NCBI GenBank assembly: GCA_049965795.1 | Contig: JBMFVW010000008.1 | Location: forward strand, 1 to 57,033 | Length of the DNA: 57,033 nucleotides | Direction of reading: 5' to 3' | Source: Acidulodesulfobacterium_A sp049965795 | Lineage (GTDB): Bacteria; SZUA-79; Acidulodesulfobacterales; Acidulodesulfobacteraceae | Shown here: positions 16,974-26,302 of the stretch, piece after piece | Numbering within the stretch: position 1 is the first letter of the stretch | Layout: every line of letters starts with the position of its first letter | Translations under genes and position numbers: made by a program | The notes under the pieces: generated by a model | Database searches by the model: none | Seen by the model: the letters and a program-made list of their open reading frames with translations, nothing else | What the model was told of the DNA's origin: nothing

Positions 16974-17597
16974 TTATCTGGATTCTTTGATATGCCTGTA
17001 TAAATATATAATTATAAGCAGTATAATAGCTGCTATAAGAATAATGCCGAATTTTTTAAAATACGGAATAAAAAGGTTGATGTTTCGTCCCACTATTAAA
17101 CCGAGATAAGCGACCGCGCTGTTATATATAAGCGAACCGAAGACTATGTAAATTGCAAATTTTTTGTAATTCATAAGGGAAGCGCCCGGAGGGAAACCTA
17201 TATAGGTTTTGATAACGGGAAGGCATACGCCGATAAAAACGGTTATAGAACCGTATTTTTTAAACCAGATTTCGGCTTTTTCAAGGTCTTTTTTATTTAC
17301 TAAAAAATATTTTCCGTATTTTTCTATTATGCGCCTGCCTCCTTTTTTGCCTATATAATAAAGCAGTGACGAGCCCGCCAAAGTTCCTGCGGTAGCGCTT
17401 AAAACCACGAGATAAAAATTTATTTTGCCTTCTCCGGAAAGAAAACCGGAAACCATTAAAACAACTTCGGAAGAAATAGGGATCGCGCACGATTCTAAAA
17501 ACATTAAAAAAATAATCCCCGGGTAAAAAAGTCCGGCCGCTAAAGCCCAGGAAAAAAATACCCCGATATAACCTTTATTTAAAGAGTTTAAGTTCAT
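16974..17597 (-). CDS. DedA/VTT-family membrane protein
   Basis: Several hydrophobic segments and the DedA signatures are present: LMFLESCAIPISSEVVLMVS (acidic residue in the re-entrant region), AGTLAGSSLLYYIGKKGGRR, then FIGVCLPVIKTYIGFPPGAS with the conserved Pro and Gly, and a Lys in place of the usual Arg. DedA proteins include lipid scramblases and undecaprenyl-phosphate translocases and act in the inner membrane. The length of 207 residues is typical. It lies 6 bp after bioA and 2 bp before the coupling ATPase. The substrate cannot be read. Confidence 0.9.
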   Translation of the reverse strand: MNLNSLNKGYIGVFFSWALAAGLFYPGIIFLMFLESCAIPISSEVVLMVSGFLSGEGKINFYLVVLSATAGTLAGSSLLYYIGKKGGRRIIEKYGKYFLVNKKDLEKAEIWFKKYGSITVFIGVCLPVIKTYIGFPPGASLMNYKKFAIYIVFGSLIYNSAVAYLGLIVGRNINLFIPYFKKFGIILIAAIILLIIIYLYRHIKESR

Positions 17598-17603
17598 AAT
17601 TTA

Positions 17604-19034
17604 TTATTTACCGGCTGCCGTAACCTCTTCGATAGATTCGTAAACCGATGAACAGAGCGTTTCAAGCGTATTTTCGTCTATAACCAGCGGCGGCATTAGA
17701 ACTATGACGTCGCCTAAAGGTCTTATGATTACGCCTTTCCCCCTTGCTTTTAAAATTACTTTATGCCCTATTCTTTCATGTTCGGCAAACGTCTCTTTGG
17801 TTTCTTTGTCCTTAACCAGTTCAATTCCAGCCATAAGTCCTATATTTCTTACGTCTCCTACGTGTTTAAGATGATGAAACCGCTTCAAAAGTTCATTGAA
17901 ACGTTCGATGACCGGTTTCATTTTATTTATAAGGTCGTTTTTTTTGAAAAGTTCGATAGATTTTACGGCGCATGCGGAAGCAAGCTGATTTCCCGTATAA
18001 GTATGCCCGTGAAAAAACGTTTTATTGTCTTCGTATTTTCCGAGAAATCCGTCGTAAATTTCCTGCGTAAATAAAGTAGCCGCCATAGGAAGATAGCCGC
18101 CGGTGATTCCTTTTGCCGTGCACATAGCGTCCGGCGAAACGTCTTCATGAAATGCGGCAAACATTTTTCCCGTCCTGCCGAAACCGGTAGCCACTTCGTC
18201 CAATATCAGCAAAACTCCGCTATCTTTGCATGCCCTTTCTATTTTTTTCAAATATCCTACGGGCATAGTTATCATCCCAGATGCGCCCTGTATCATAGGT
18301 TCTATAATTAAAGCGCAGGATTCTTCGGCATGGACTTTAATTATCTTTTCGGCTTCTTTTGCACAGTGCAGAGCGCAGTCCGGATATTTTAAACCGTAAG
18401 GACATCTGTAGCAATAAGGATATGTTATCCTTATAGTATCAAACAAAAGAGGCTTGTATATGGAATGAAAAAGCCCTATTCCTCCTACGGAAACGCTTCC
18501 TATGGTATCTCCGTGATAAGCCGACGTAGCGGCGATTATTTTCTTCTTGTCTTTATATTTAGGGCCTTTTTGCCTGAAATACTGAAAAGCTACTTTAAGG
18601 GCAATTTCAACGGAAGTCGAACCGGAGTCGGAATAAAAAACTTTTTTAAGATTTTTAGGCGCTATTTCTATAAGTTTTTCGGCAAGTACGGCGGACGGCA
18701 CGTTTGCTAGCCCCAAAAGCGTACTGTGGGCTATTTTGTCTATCTGATCTTTGAGCGCGGAGTTAAGTTCCGGATTGTTGTGTCCGTGAACGTTTACCCA
18801 TAAGGAAGATACTCCGTCGATATACCTGTTTCCGTGAATATCAAAAAGGTAAACGCCGTCCCCTCTTTCGATTAAAAGATTGCGCTCCTTTTCCCAGTCC
18901 GACATTTGCGTAAAAGGATGCCAGACGTACTTTCTGTCTATTTTTTCGATACTTTCGGCATTTAACTCCGCCTCTAATTCATTATTATCATTATTATTTT
19001 TATTGCTTTTATTAATTTTCATAATCCGTCTCAC
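17604..19034 (-). CDS. bioA: Adenosylmethionine-8-amino-7-oxononanoate aminotransferase BioA
   Basis: BioA makes 7,8-diaminopelargonate for biotin synthesis, a PLP class III transaminase using SAM as amino donor. Diagnostic features are VWHPFTQM near the start, DGVSSLWVNVHGHNNPEL, the PLP-phosphate region SDSGSTSVEIALKVAFQYF, the metal-like YCYRCPYGLKYPDCALHC block, LILDEVATGFGRTGKMFA, and the PLP lysine in CTAKGITGGYLPMA. The start at 19034 overlaps the PHP gene stop by 4 bp; a second ATG 12 bp in (19022) is equally possible. No other bio gene is present. Confidence 0.93.
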   Translation of the reverse strand: MRRIMKINKSNKNNNDNNELEAELNAESIEKIDRKYVWHPFTQMSDWEKERNLLIERGDGVYLFDIHGNRYIDGVSSLWVNVHGHNNPELNSALKDQIDKIAHSTLLGLANVPSAVLAEKLIEIAPKNLKKVFYSDSGSTSVEIALKVAFQYFRQKGPKYKDKKKIIAATSAYHGDTIGSVSVGGIGLFHSIYKPLLFDTIRITYPYCYRCPYGLKYPDCALHCAKEAEKIIKVHAEESCALIIEPMIQGASGMITMPVGYLKKIERACKDSGVLLILDEVATGFGRTGKMFAAFHEDVSPDAMCTAKGITGGYLPMAATLFTQEIYDGFLGKYEDNKTFFHGHTYTGNQLASACAVKSIELFKKNDLINKMKPVIERFNELLKRFHHLKHVGDVRNIGLMAGIELVKDKETKETFAEHERIGHKVILKARGKGVIIRPLGDVIVLMPPLVIDENTLETLCSSVYESIEEVTAAGK

Positions 19035-20323
19035 CCGTATATTTCTATATTATTTGAATAAAGATACGTTATTTTTTTGCGCCCGAAACAAACGTCTATT
19101 TCTACCCTGTAAAAATCCGGCTTAGGCTCTTTTGAAAAATCGTTTATTTCATAAATAAGGTCGGTATTCTTCGACGAAAATATTTTTCCGCCGTTTCTGA
19201 ATAAATTTATTTTATAAGGATTTTTCCTGCCGTTTATATCGATTCCGGCAAATATTATAACATTTTTTTTATCGTTTTTGTCTATATTCTTGCTTGCGCC
19301 GACTTTATCTTTAAAATTAGTTTCGCCGCCCGTTCCGGTTTCAATTCCGGAGGTGTTTATATAATCCCCGCTGAAATATTTTTTTCCGTCCGAAGACTCG
19401 GCTCCGAAATAAAAACCTTTTGGAATGCCGAACATGTCGAATGAAAAAAAACATTTTCCGTTTTTTATCGCTTCCGTTATTTTCTTTTTGTCTTCGCCTA
19501 TTTTGCCCGAAGGCTTGTCGTATAAAAGAACGTGAGTTCTGGCTACCGAAAAAAGCTCCGAATATTTGGGAAATTTAATACGTTTTTTTCTAGTTATCTT
19601 AACGTTCGAATGGGCGTCGGCAGATGCAATGCCGGTCTTCATATTTTTGTGCTTCTGAACCGAGTCCCAAAATTTTATGGTTTTTACCGGCTTATGCGAC
19701 AAAAAATGAAGCGCGTAAAAAGAATTTATTTTATAAGTCAAAATTACGGCAATCATATATAAAGGATTCATGCCGCGCCACTGAGAATCTAAGTTTATAA
19801 TCTCTATGCCGTCGTATCCTTTTACTTTAAAATTTTTCCAAGGCGTCCACCAGTTATGCGGATGGCATATAATTCCGGCTCCGTTCTGTTTTTTTATCTC
19901 CGATAAAACTTCCTTATATTTACCTCTTTTTACCTCTTTTTCGATACCTACGGCGAGAAAATGTCCGAATTCCGTATTAATTTCTTCTCCGGCAAAATAA
20001 AAAAGTCCGTCGTAATAGCCTTCCAATCCGTCAAATTTCGGCTTAAGCGTGTTATGGTCGGACGAAACCAGAAAATCCGCTTTAAGTTCTTTGGCAGTTT
20101 TAATAAGCTCTTCGATGCGTCCCGACCCGTCGGAATATACCGTATGAAAATGTATTATTCCGTTAATCTCGGTAAGCTTAAACCTGTTGCGGTTTTCGCT
20201 CTTGCGGTTTATAAAATCGATTTTTAAATTAAAAAATTTTATCCTGAAATAAAATAAAATCAATAAAATCAGGATTAAAATTAAAATAATTCTCGTCGAT
20301 ACAATAAATAAAAATATATTCAT
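19031..20323 (-). CDS. Membrane-anchored PHP-domain phosphoesterase
   Basis: An N-terminal hydrophobic helix (about residues 5-27) is followed by a PHP domain with HFHTVYSDGSG, VSSDHNTL and the later IICHPHNWW and GIASADAHS. Together these give the His/Asp metal ligands. The PHP fold hydrolyses phosphate esters or nucleotides; the substrate is not evident. The C-terminal ~120 residues look like a beta-rich appendage. The gene overlaps waaA upstream and bioA downstream by 4 bp each, implying coupled translation in an envelope-related operon. Confidence 0.82.
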   Translation of the reverse strand: MNIFLFIVSTRIILILILILLILFYFRIKFFNLKIDFINRKSENRNRFKLTEINGIIHFHTVYSDGSGRIEELIKTAKELKADFLVSSDHNTLKPKFDGLEGYYDGLFYFAGEEINTEFGHFLAVGIEKEVKRGKYKEVLSEIKKQNGAGIICHPHNWWTPWKNFKVKGYDGIEIINLDSQWRGMNPLYMIAVILTYKINSFYALHFLSHKPVKTIKFWDSVQKHKNMKTGIASADAHSNVKITRKKRIKFPKYSELFSVARTHVLLYDKPSGKIGEDKKKITEAIKNGKCFFSFDMFGIPKGFYFGAESSDGKKYFSGDYINTSGIETGTGGETNFKDKVGASKNIDKNDKKNVIIFAGIDINGRKNPYKINLFRNGGKIFSSKNTDLIYEINDFSKEPKPDFYRVEIDVCFGRKKITYLYSNNIEIYG

Positions 20324-21726
20324 AGTTTTATTTCCGACAAAATTGAATTCATGTACTTCTTGAAATATTCTTCAAATTCTTCCTTTTTCTTTAAGCAGAA
20401 AACTAAGGCGTTTCTTCCGGTTTCTGCTATTAAGTTATCGTTTTCTATAAGTTTCAATATAGATTCTTTAATATTTTTTTCATCTGTTAAAATTAAGGCC
20501 TTATTTTCGACCATTTCGCCGGTTATATCAGTAAAATTAAGCGCATATTTTCCGGTAACGACCGCCTTTCCGTATCCGGCCGGTTCAAGAATATTGTGTC
20601 CGCCGCTTTCATTTTCAAAAAGGCTTTTGCCTACGTAAACTATATCGGAAACGGGATATATATTATTTAATATGCCGTAGCGTTCTACTATTAAAACATC
20701 GGCATCTTTTGAATCTAAAAAAACTTCTAAATTTAATTCTTTTGGATTATTTAATTTATTTGAATTATCAAGTTTTCCCTGTCCATAATAAACTGCGCTA
20801 AAACCGGCATCCGAAGCTTTTTTAAAAAGCATGCCCGCAATTTTAATATTTCTGGGAACTAAAATAAACTTTAAACGTAAATTTTTGGAAATTTTTTTTT
20901 CAGATGCTATTTCTTTTAAAATTTTCAATATATATATTGATTCTTTTTTATGTACGGAAACAAAAGATATAATTTTAACGACTGAATTTTCATCGTTTTC
21001 ATATTTATTGAGATTAATTTTTGTAACTTTTTCAATTTTATTTACATTATTAACTTTATCGACGTCCGTACAAGAAATATATTTTAAAGACAGCGGCAAA
21101 ACTTCTGATTTAACGTTTATTACGTTTGAATTTAAAGAAATTGCCGAAGAAAACGAAATATTATCCGGTATTCCGTTCTTATCGTTTATATTCGCTTCCG
21201 CTATATTCATTTTTTTAAAATTTGAAGCCGAAATACCCGTAAAAATTAATTTAAGTTTTAAATTTGAATTAAACCCGAAATTTAAAAGCTCTTTGATTAA
21301 TTTTTTAGAAACCGCGTGCTGAACGGATATAAAATAATCCGGTTTTACGGAGTTTATATATTTTTTGAAGACGGCTCTTGACGGAAAGAAAGGATGAAAA
21401 AAATATAATATACCGGCGTCCTTATGGTTTTGCGCAACGGAAAGCGTCGAAAAGGTTTTAAAACTTATAAAAAAAACCGGCGGCTCGGCGCCGTCGTTTT
21501 TTTCGGAAAATATCCGCCTGATTATATTCGCGGCGTAAACCGCGATCCTGAACTCGCCGATGGATTCGGCATAAATCCATATTCTTTTTCGTCCGGCTTC
21601 GCCGTCCGTTTCGGTTCCGTAAAACCCTGCGCTTTGTGAAGAAATATCGATATCTAACCGTTTTACCGATTTAAAAAAAAACGAATTTAAAGAAAAAAAA
21701 CTTATTAATTTAGGAAATATTTTCAT
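20320..21726 (-). CDS. waaA: Kdo transferase-like glycosyltransferase (WaaA/KdtA), divergent
   Basis: WaaA attaches Kdo to lipid A. The N-terminal block RIWIYAESIGEFRIAVYAAN corresponds to the W-HA-S-GE motif carrying the catalytic Glu. The C-terminal GT-B half has YPVSDIVYVGKSLFENESGG, HNILEPAGYGKAVVTGKYAL and NFTDIT, the classic GGHNxLEPA signature. The length of 468 residues is longer than usual (about 425), with a low-complexity Asn/Val/Lys insert near residues 215-245. The first residues overlap the Trm112-like gene by 17 bp. The N-terminal half is divergent, so the exact acceptor is uncertain. Confidence 0.82.
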   Translation of the reverse strand: MKIFPKLISFFSLNSFFFKSVKRLDIDISSQSAGFYGTETDGEAGRKRIWIYAESIGEFRIAVYAANIIRRIFSEKNDGAEPPVFFISFKTFSTLSVAQNHKDAGILYFFHPFFPSRAVFKKYINSVKPDYFISVQHAVSKKLIKELLNFGFNSNLKLKLIFTGISASNFKKMNIAEANINDKNGIPDNISFSSAISLNSNVINVKSEVLPLSLKYISCTDVDKVNNVNKIEKVTKINLNKYENDENSVVKIISFVSVHKKESIYILKILKEIASEKKISKNLRLKFILVPRNIKIAGMLFKKASDAGFSAVYYGQGKLDNSNKLNNPKELNLEVFLDSKDADVLIVERYGILNNIYPVSDIVYVGKSLFENESGGHNILEPAGYGKAVVTGKYALNFTDITGEMVENKALILTDEKNIKESILKLIENDNLIAETGRNALVFCLKKKEEFEEYFKKYMNSILSEIKL

Positions 21727-21919
21727 CGGCGCCGATATGAAGTTCCTCTATGCTTTTTGCGTCTTCTATTAATAAAATAGGAATTCCGTCTTCTACCTGA
21801 TAGTAAATTCTGCAATTTTTGCATATAAGTATTTCTTTTCCTTCAATTTCTTTGTAGATAAGATCGCCGAGACATTTCGGACAGGCTAAAAATTCTTCCG
21901 CCATTTCCTTCACGTTCAT
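21710..21919 (-). CDS. Trm112-family small zinc-ribbon protein
   Basis: This is a 69-residue protein with two CxxC pairs (LACPKCLGDLIY and LICKNCRIYYQVEDGIPILL) and the family ending. In bacteria these YcaR-like proteins are often next to lipid A genes such as lpxK and kds, which fits the adjacent waaA. The function is a probable partner/stabiliser, unproven. It overlaps waaA by 17 bp and lies 19 bp after cysS. Confidence 0.85.
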   Translation of the reverse strand: MNVKEMAEEFLACPKCLGDLIYKEIEGKEILICKNCRIYYQVEDGIPILLIEDAKSIEELHIGADENIS

Positions 21920-21938
21920 AATTAATTTACTCCAGCAA

Positions 21939-23543
21939 TTAATTTATACCGGTTATTTTATACGCAGTCCCAAAATTAGTATCTTCCAGAGTTATTCCTT
22001 TTTCTAAAAGCGATTTCCTAATCTCGTCCGCAGCGGCATACTCTTTGTTCTTTCGCAGTTCGTTCCGCCGTTCTATAAGTTTTTTAATCTCTTCGCCGCT
22101 GATAGCAGCAGTCGCCGCCGAAACTCCGGACTTGCCGTCTTCATAGTTTGCCGGCGCGGAATTAGATTCTATAAATAATTTAGGATCTTCGTTTAAAATT
22201 CCGAATATATCGGAAAGTGAATGTTTCATAAAAACCATAGCGGAATCTAAAAAGAGTAAATCCGCCCGTTCTATAAAATTTTGCGCCATAGCGTCTTTTA
22301 TAATCTTATTAGTCTTTCTGACAAGGTCGAATATAACGGATACGGCTTTGGCAGTGTTAAAATCGTCGCACATAGAATCATAAAATTGAGCAAAATACCT
22401 TTCAATATTTTCGGTATTTTTCGCCGCCGCACCGTTATTGCCGTCTCCGGCTGATGCGCCGTTTACAAATTTACCGTCAATATCTTTTTCTTTTGCGTCT
22501 TTTATTTCTATCCGTTTTTCGTCCGTCAATTTTTTGAATTCGTTGTAAAGATTTACCGCCTGATAAAGCCTGAGCAGGCTCTGTCCTGCGCTTTCAATCC
22601 CTTCGTAAGAAAAATCTATAAAAGACCGGTAATGGGTAAACATAAAGAAAAGCCTCAACGCTTCCGGATGAAATTTTTCCAGTACGTCTCTTACGGTAAT
22701 GAAGTTTTTAAGGGATTTAGACATTTTTTCGCTGTTTATGTTTACGAAACCGTTGTGTATCCAGTAATTCACGAAATTTTTTCCGGTATAGCTTTCCGAT
22801 TGGGCAATTTCGTTTTCATGATGAGGAAAAATAAGGTCGGAGCCGCCGCCGTGAATATCTATGCTTTCGCCGAGAAATTTCATGCTCATTGCCGAACATT
22901 CTATATGCCAGCCGGGTCTTCCCCTGCCCCAGGGACTGTCCCAGCTCGGCTCTCCTTCTTTAGACTTTTTCCATAGAGCAAAATCCAAAAAGTTTTCTTT
23001 TTCTTCATTTACGGGAATTCTGGAGCCGGCTATAAGCTCGTCTATATTTTTATGAGAAAGTTTGCCGTAATCCTTAAACGAATTCACCCTGAAAAAAACA
23101 TCGCCGTTAATCTCGTATGCGTTGCCTTTATCTATAAGTTTAGAAGCAACCTCTATCATTTCCGGAATAGTTTCGGTGGCCTTAGGTTCGTAAGACGGGC
23201 TTAAGACGTTAAGCGCATCCATATCTTTGCGATATTCGTCTATGTACTTTGAAGAAACCGCCTCGACGGTCTTTTTTTCTTCGTTTGCTTTTTTTATAAT
23301 TTTATCGTCTATATCGGTAAAATTTCTAACGTATATTACGCTATAACCGACGCTTTTTAAAAAACGGTAAATTATATCGAAAGTGATATACGCCCTTGCA
23401 TGTCCTATATGAGACAGGTCGTAAGCCGTAATTCCGCATACGTACATCAGGACTTTATCTTCGTTTATCGGCTTAAACGGCTCTTTTGAAAGAGAAAGCG
23501 TATTAAAAATTTTTATATCCTGTTTTTTATTTTTTTTATCCAT
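21939..23543 (-). CDS. cysS: Cysteinyl-tRNA synthetase
   Basis: CysS charges tRNA-Cys. The class I signatures are clear: YVCGITAYDLSHIGHARAYI (zinc Cys plus HIGH), GRPGWHIECSAMSM (zinc-binding Cys), GGGSDLIFPHHENEIAQSES and KMSKS in NSEKMSKSLKNFITVRD. The length of 534 residues is above the usual ~465 because of a Gly/Asn/Ala-rich insert (about residues 355-380) and another near 480. It is the first gene of the minus-strand operon running to 15172. No T-box or riboswitch is visible in the short upstream stretch. Confidence 0.95.
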   Translation of the reverse strand: MDKKNKKQDIKIFNTLSLSKEPFKPINEDKVLMYVCGITAYDLSHIGHARAYITFDIIYRFLKSVGYSVIYVRNFTDIDDKIIKKANEEKKTVEAVSSKYIDEYRKDMDALNVLSPSYEPKATETIPEMIEVASKLIDKGNAYEINGDVFFRVNSFKDYGKLSHKNIDELIAGSRIPVNEEKENFLDFALWKKSKEGEPSWDSPWGRGRPGWHIECSAMSMKFLGESIDIHGGGSDLIFPHHENEIAQSESYTGKNFVNYWIHNGFVNINSEKMSKSLKNFITVRDVLEKFHPEALRLFFMFTHYRSFIDFSYEGIESAGQSLLRLYQAVNLYNEFKKLTDEKRIEIKDAKEKDIDGKFVNGASAGDGNNGAAAKNTENIERYFAQFYDSMCDDFNTAKAVSVIFDLVRKTNKIIKDAMAQNFIERADLLFLDSAMVFMKHSLSDIFGILNEDPKLFIESNSAPANYEDGKSGVSAATAAISGEEIKKLIERRNELRKNKEYAAADEIRKSLLEKGITLEDTNFGTAYKITGIN

Positions 23544-23595
23544 AATTTTATAAATCCTCGCAACTTCATATCATATCATATACGAAAGTTTTTTT

Positions 23596-23670
23596 TAACA
23601 TATTTTTAACAAAAATTTAACCTAAACGTAACATTATTGTCATAATACCGTAACATTAATTTGATATATT
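23596..23670 (+). promoter_or_regulatory. 11-bp-phased TAAC repeat array plus extended -10: PhoB/PhoP-like operator-promoter
   Basis: TAAC occurs at 23596, 23607, 23618, 23629 and 23651, exactly 11 bp apart; the missing sixth slot (23640) reads TGTCAT. The unit is close to TTTAACA. Ten bases after the last repeat is TTGATATATT, an extended -10 (TATATT at 23665-23670), with no convincing -35 box. Direct repeats with an 11-bp helical phase that replace the -35 are the architecture of PhoB-class (OmpR-family) activator sites. The predicted start is near 23677, 28 bp before the HNH-like gene. Which regulator binds is unknown. Confidence 0.65.
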
Positions 23671-23704
23671 GTTAAATATAAAAACATTTTAAGGAGAATG
23701 TCTT

Positions 23705-25138
23705 ATGGAATTAAACCTTTGGGATAAACCGGCTTTTCAGCCTGTAAAACAGACGGTAAATTCTGCGGCGGGAGACGTAAGCTTCGATATTAAAAATTTA
23801 AACCGATACGACAAAGATATAGATATAAACATAAATAATAAAGAAAGAGCGATTTCAAAAGGCGAAAATGAAATCAAGACGCTTTTAAATTCCGGATTTA
23901 TAGTAAAAAACAGCGAAAATTTTTTATTAAACACATACGGTTTTATAGACAAAGACGTTAAAAACAATTTTAACGACCTGTTTTTAAAAAACAGTTTCGT
24001 CGAAGTTCAGGGAGCATCTTTTAATTCTATGACTCCGTACGGAAGAAATATAACCGTAAAAAACATAATAATGTCGTCAGAAAAGTTTAACGATATAAAT
24101 TCGGCGAAATATGCCGGCAACTATGCCAAACATGACCGGAAATTTAACGAAGAATATAAACTGTCTAAGTTTACGCTTGAAAATTATTTTGATTTAAAAC
24201 AAAAAATTCCCTGTATAAAGCCTGATATCGATATAGACGCAAAAAATGCCGCCCCGGGAATAATAAACTTAACGGATAACGCCGCCGGAAAATCGAGCCA
24301 GATAAGATACTCTATAACCGAAACGCCTTCCGTGTACAAATTTAAAAAGGAATATGCCGGCGGCGGCGAAGAATTCGGCAAAAATCCGTCTCTCGGAAGA
24401 TTAAAAGAATACAAAGACACTACGGACGGTTTTAAAAACTTAAAAGTTACCGTCGACGATAAAAAAATTTTAGAGATAGAATCTATTCATAACTGGCAAA
24501 AAATTATGCATTATGTAAAAATAAGGGATATGGAATTTTTAAACGGATTAAGAAACTACGAAAAAGGAGATATAGCCGGAAGGATAGAAATTCACCATAT
24601 TAATCAGCTGCAGGACGACGGAAGGGAAAACGTCGCAAATCTTATGGCGCTTACTGAAGACAAACACCGGCTTGCAGATGCTTATAAAGTTTTAATAGAT
24701 AAAAACACGGGATATTACAGGGAGAAATATTTTGAAAATACGCCCGGTCTAAGACGGGTTAATAACGATTCCGCAGATAATATTTCTAATTCTAATAATA
24801 TTTCTAAAGACGGCGGCGAGGACCGAAACGACGGCAGACTTATGATATATAACAAAGAAGTTATGCAGAAACTTTTAACCGACATAAGCAGATTAGATTT
24901 AAACGATAAAATAATGCTTAACGATATAAAGCTCGATATAGAATCTAATACTTCTATGCGCTTAGCGATGCTTAGGGATACCGGAGAAGATATGAAACTC
25001 CTTTTTATTGACCGCAAAACAGGCGAAGAATTAAGGCTGCTGGCTTTAAAAACGGAAGATGCCGCAGAAAAATCGATAGCGAAAACGGCTTTAATTAATT
25101 TTATAGGGGATCTTGCTACCAGCACAATAAAGCGTTAA
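23705..25138 (+). CDS. Unrecognised protein with an HNH-like nuclease motif
   Basis: The protein has 477 residues and no signal peptide. The first ~245 residues are Asn/Lys-rich and match nothing I know. A middle segment (about residues 294-330) reads IEIHHINQLQDDG, then N-V-A-N-L and EDKHRLADAY. The spacing HH(297-298)...N(312)...H(321) is that of an HNH/beta-beta-alpha-metal nuclease of the LHH/AHH toxin type without Cys. The C-terminal ~100 residues form predicted helices ending in LLFIDRKTGEELRLLAL. A good ribosome site (AAGGAG) precedes ATG 23705. It is followed 44 bp later by a TPR-like gene and preceded by a phased repeat operator. A nuclease effector or phage-defence enzyme is possible; neither is proven. 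Confidence 0.6.
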   Translation: MELNLWDKPAFQPVKQTVNSAAGDVSFDIKNLNRYDKDIDININNKERAISKGENEIKTLLNSGFIVKNSENFLLNTYGFIDKDVKNNFNDLFLKNSFVEVQGASFNSMTPYGRNITVKNIIMSSEKFNDINSAKYAGNYAKHDRKFNEEYKLSKFTLENYFDLKQKIPCIKPDIDIDAKNAAPGIINLTDNAAGKSSQIRYSITETPSVYKFKKEYAGGGEEFGKNPSLGRLKEYKDTTDGFKNLKVTVDDKKILEIESIHNWQKIMHYVKIRDMEFLNGLRNYEKGDIAGRIEIHHINQLQDDGRENVANLMALTEDKHRLADAYKVLIDKNTGYYREKYFENTPGLRRVNNDSADNISNSNNISKDGGEDRNDGRLMIYNKEVMQKLLTDISRLDLNDKIMLNDIKLDIESNTSMRLAMLRDTGEDMKLLFIDRKTGEELRLLALKTEDAAEKSIAKTALINFIGDLATSTIKR

Positions 25139-25182
25139 ATTAAAGAAACAAATAAAAATAAGAAATATAGGGGTATAAATTT

Positions 25183-26286
25183 ATGGACAAAAATAAAAAC
25201 GAAAATAATAACGACTTTGAAAATCTTGCGAAACACTTAGAAATATTCAAAGAATCTTTCGACGCCTACTTAAAAAGAAAATCGCTTTTAGAACAAAATT
25301 ACGACATTGCGGGTATGAAAAAAAAGAATGGAAGCTTGCAAAATGAATCGGGGATCGAATTAAATATAATGCTTTTTGACGTGCTTTTATCAAACTATTA
25401 TCTGACGGTTATTCAGACTTTAAAAAAACTTTGCAGTCACAATAAGCAAAGTTTGCCTGCTTTAATAGAAACGTATGCCGATCTTTTCCGTGCTGCGCCC
25501 AAAACAAAATACAGGAATTATATAATTCCGCATCTTTTTAATTTATGCAGCTTTTTATACGAAATTAAAGAGGCGGAATCTTTGACTTTTTTTTATAATC
25601 TGCTTATATATGCAAGGGAAATTCCGGTTATAATAAACAATACGGAGGATAAACCGGAAAACGAAGCGGAATATATATCGAAAAACGATTTAGACGACGA
25701 TTTAGGAGATAATGAAGAAGAAATTGAAAAAGACGACCCATTTGCGGAATTTAGAGAGGAAAGGTTAAAAAGGGACGAAGCCGCTTTCGACCCGAAACTT
25801 TTCGATAAAGCATACGACAAGTTTTTTTTAATACTTTCGGGATGGAAAGAAAAAATTAACGGCTATTACACTAAAGACGAAATCTGCTTTATGAACGGAC
25901 TTTTTATTATGGATGAACTTGCGGACTGCGTCGATTTAAAATGTGAAGAAAAAAACGCAGGCAAACCATCGGATATAAAAAAACCAAACGACACGCTTAA
26001 ATCAAACGGCATAGGCGGCGGCTATTCCGAACCTGCGCTGTTTCAAGATATGCGTTCCGAAGAAAACGGCAGAAAGAACATATACGGCTATTTTTACGGC
26101 GAAGAAATCAGGGGGCAAATATACGGACTTTACGAAAAAGCACTTAGATACTTCCAGCGCGCCATGGCTTACAACCCCAATAACCCCAGATACCCTTACG
26201 AATATGCAAGATGCCTTAAAAATTCCGGTAAATCCGAGGAAGCCGAAATATTTTTCAAAAAAGCTTTCGATTTAAACTCTATATAA
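25183..26286 (+). CDS. Unrecognised TPR-like protein paired with the HNH-like gene
   Basis: This 367-residue cytosolic protein is helical throughout, with a strongly acidic middle (about residues 155-180: DLDDDLGDNEEEIEKDD). The only clear repeats are C-terminal: YEKALRYFQRAMAYNPNNPR then YEYARCLKNSGKSEEAEIFF, a TPR pair resembling SycD/LcrH-type secretion chaperones. It lies 44 bp after the HNH-like gene on the same strand, so it is probably co-transcribed and may be its chaperone, inhibitor or adaptor. That is inference from position and fold. Confidence 0.6.
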   Translation: MDKNKNENNNDFENLAKHLEIFKESFDAYLKRKSLLEQNYDIAGMKKKNGSLQNESGIELNIMLFDVLLSNYYLTVIQTLKKLCSHNKQSLPALIETYADLFRAAPKTKYRNYIIPHLFNLCSFLYEIKEAESLTFFYNLLIYAREIPVIINNTEDKPENEAEYISKNDLDDDLGDNEEEIEKDDPFAEFREERLKRDEAAFDPKLFDKAYDKFFLILSGWKEKINGYYTKDEICFMNGLFIMDELADCVDLKCEEKNAGKPSDIKKPNDTLKSNGIGGGYSEPALFQDMRSEENGRKNIYGYFYGEEIRGQIYGLYEKALRYFQRAMAYNPNNPRYPYEYARCLKNSGKSEEAEIFFKKAFDLNSI

Positions 26287-26302
26287 AACAGAAAAATAAA
26301 TA

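Noticed and set aside
23544..23595. T-box or riboswitch upstream of cysS
   Set aside because: No specifier hairpin or conserved T-box sequence; the stretch is short AT-rich DNA shared with the divergent operator.
23596..23654. CRISPR-like or tandem repeat array
   Set aside because: The repeated unit is only 4-7 bases at an 11-bp period with no spacers; it fits a phased operator. No CRISPR array is visible anywhere in the window.
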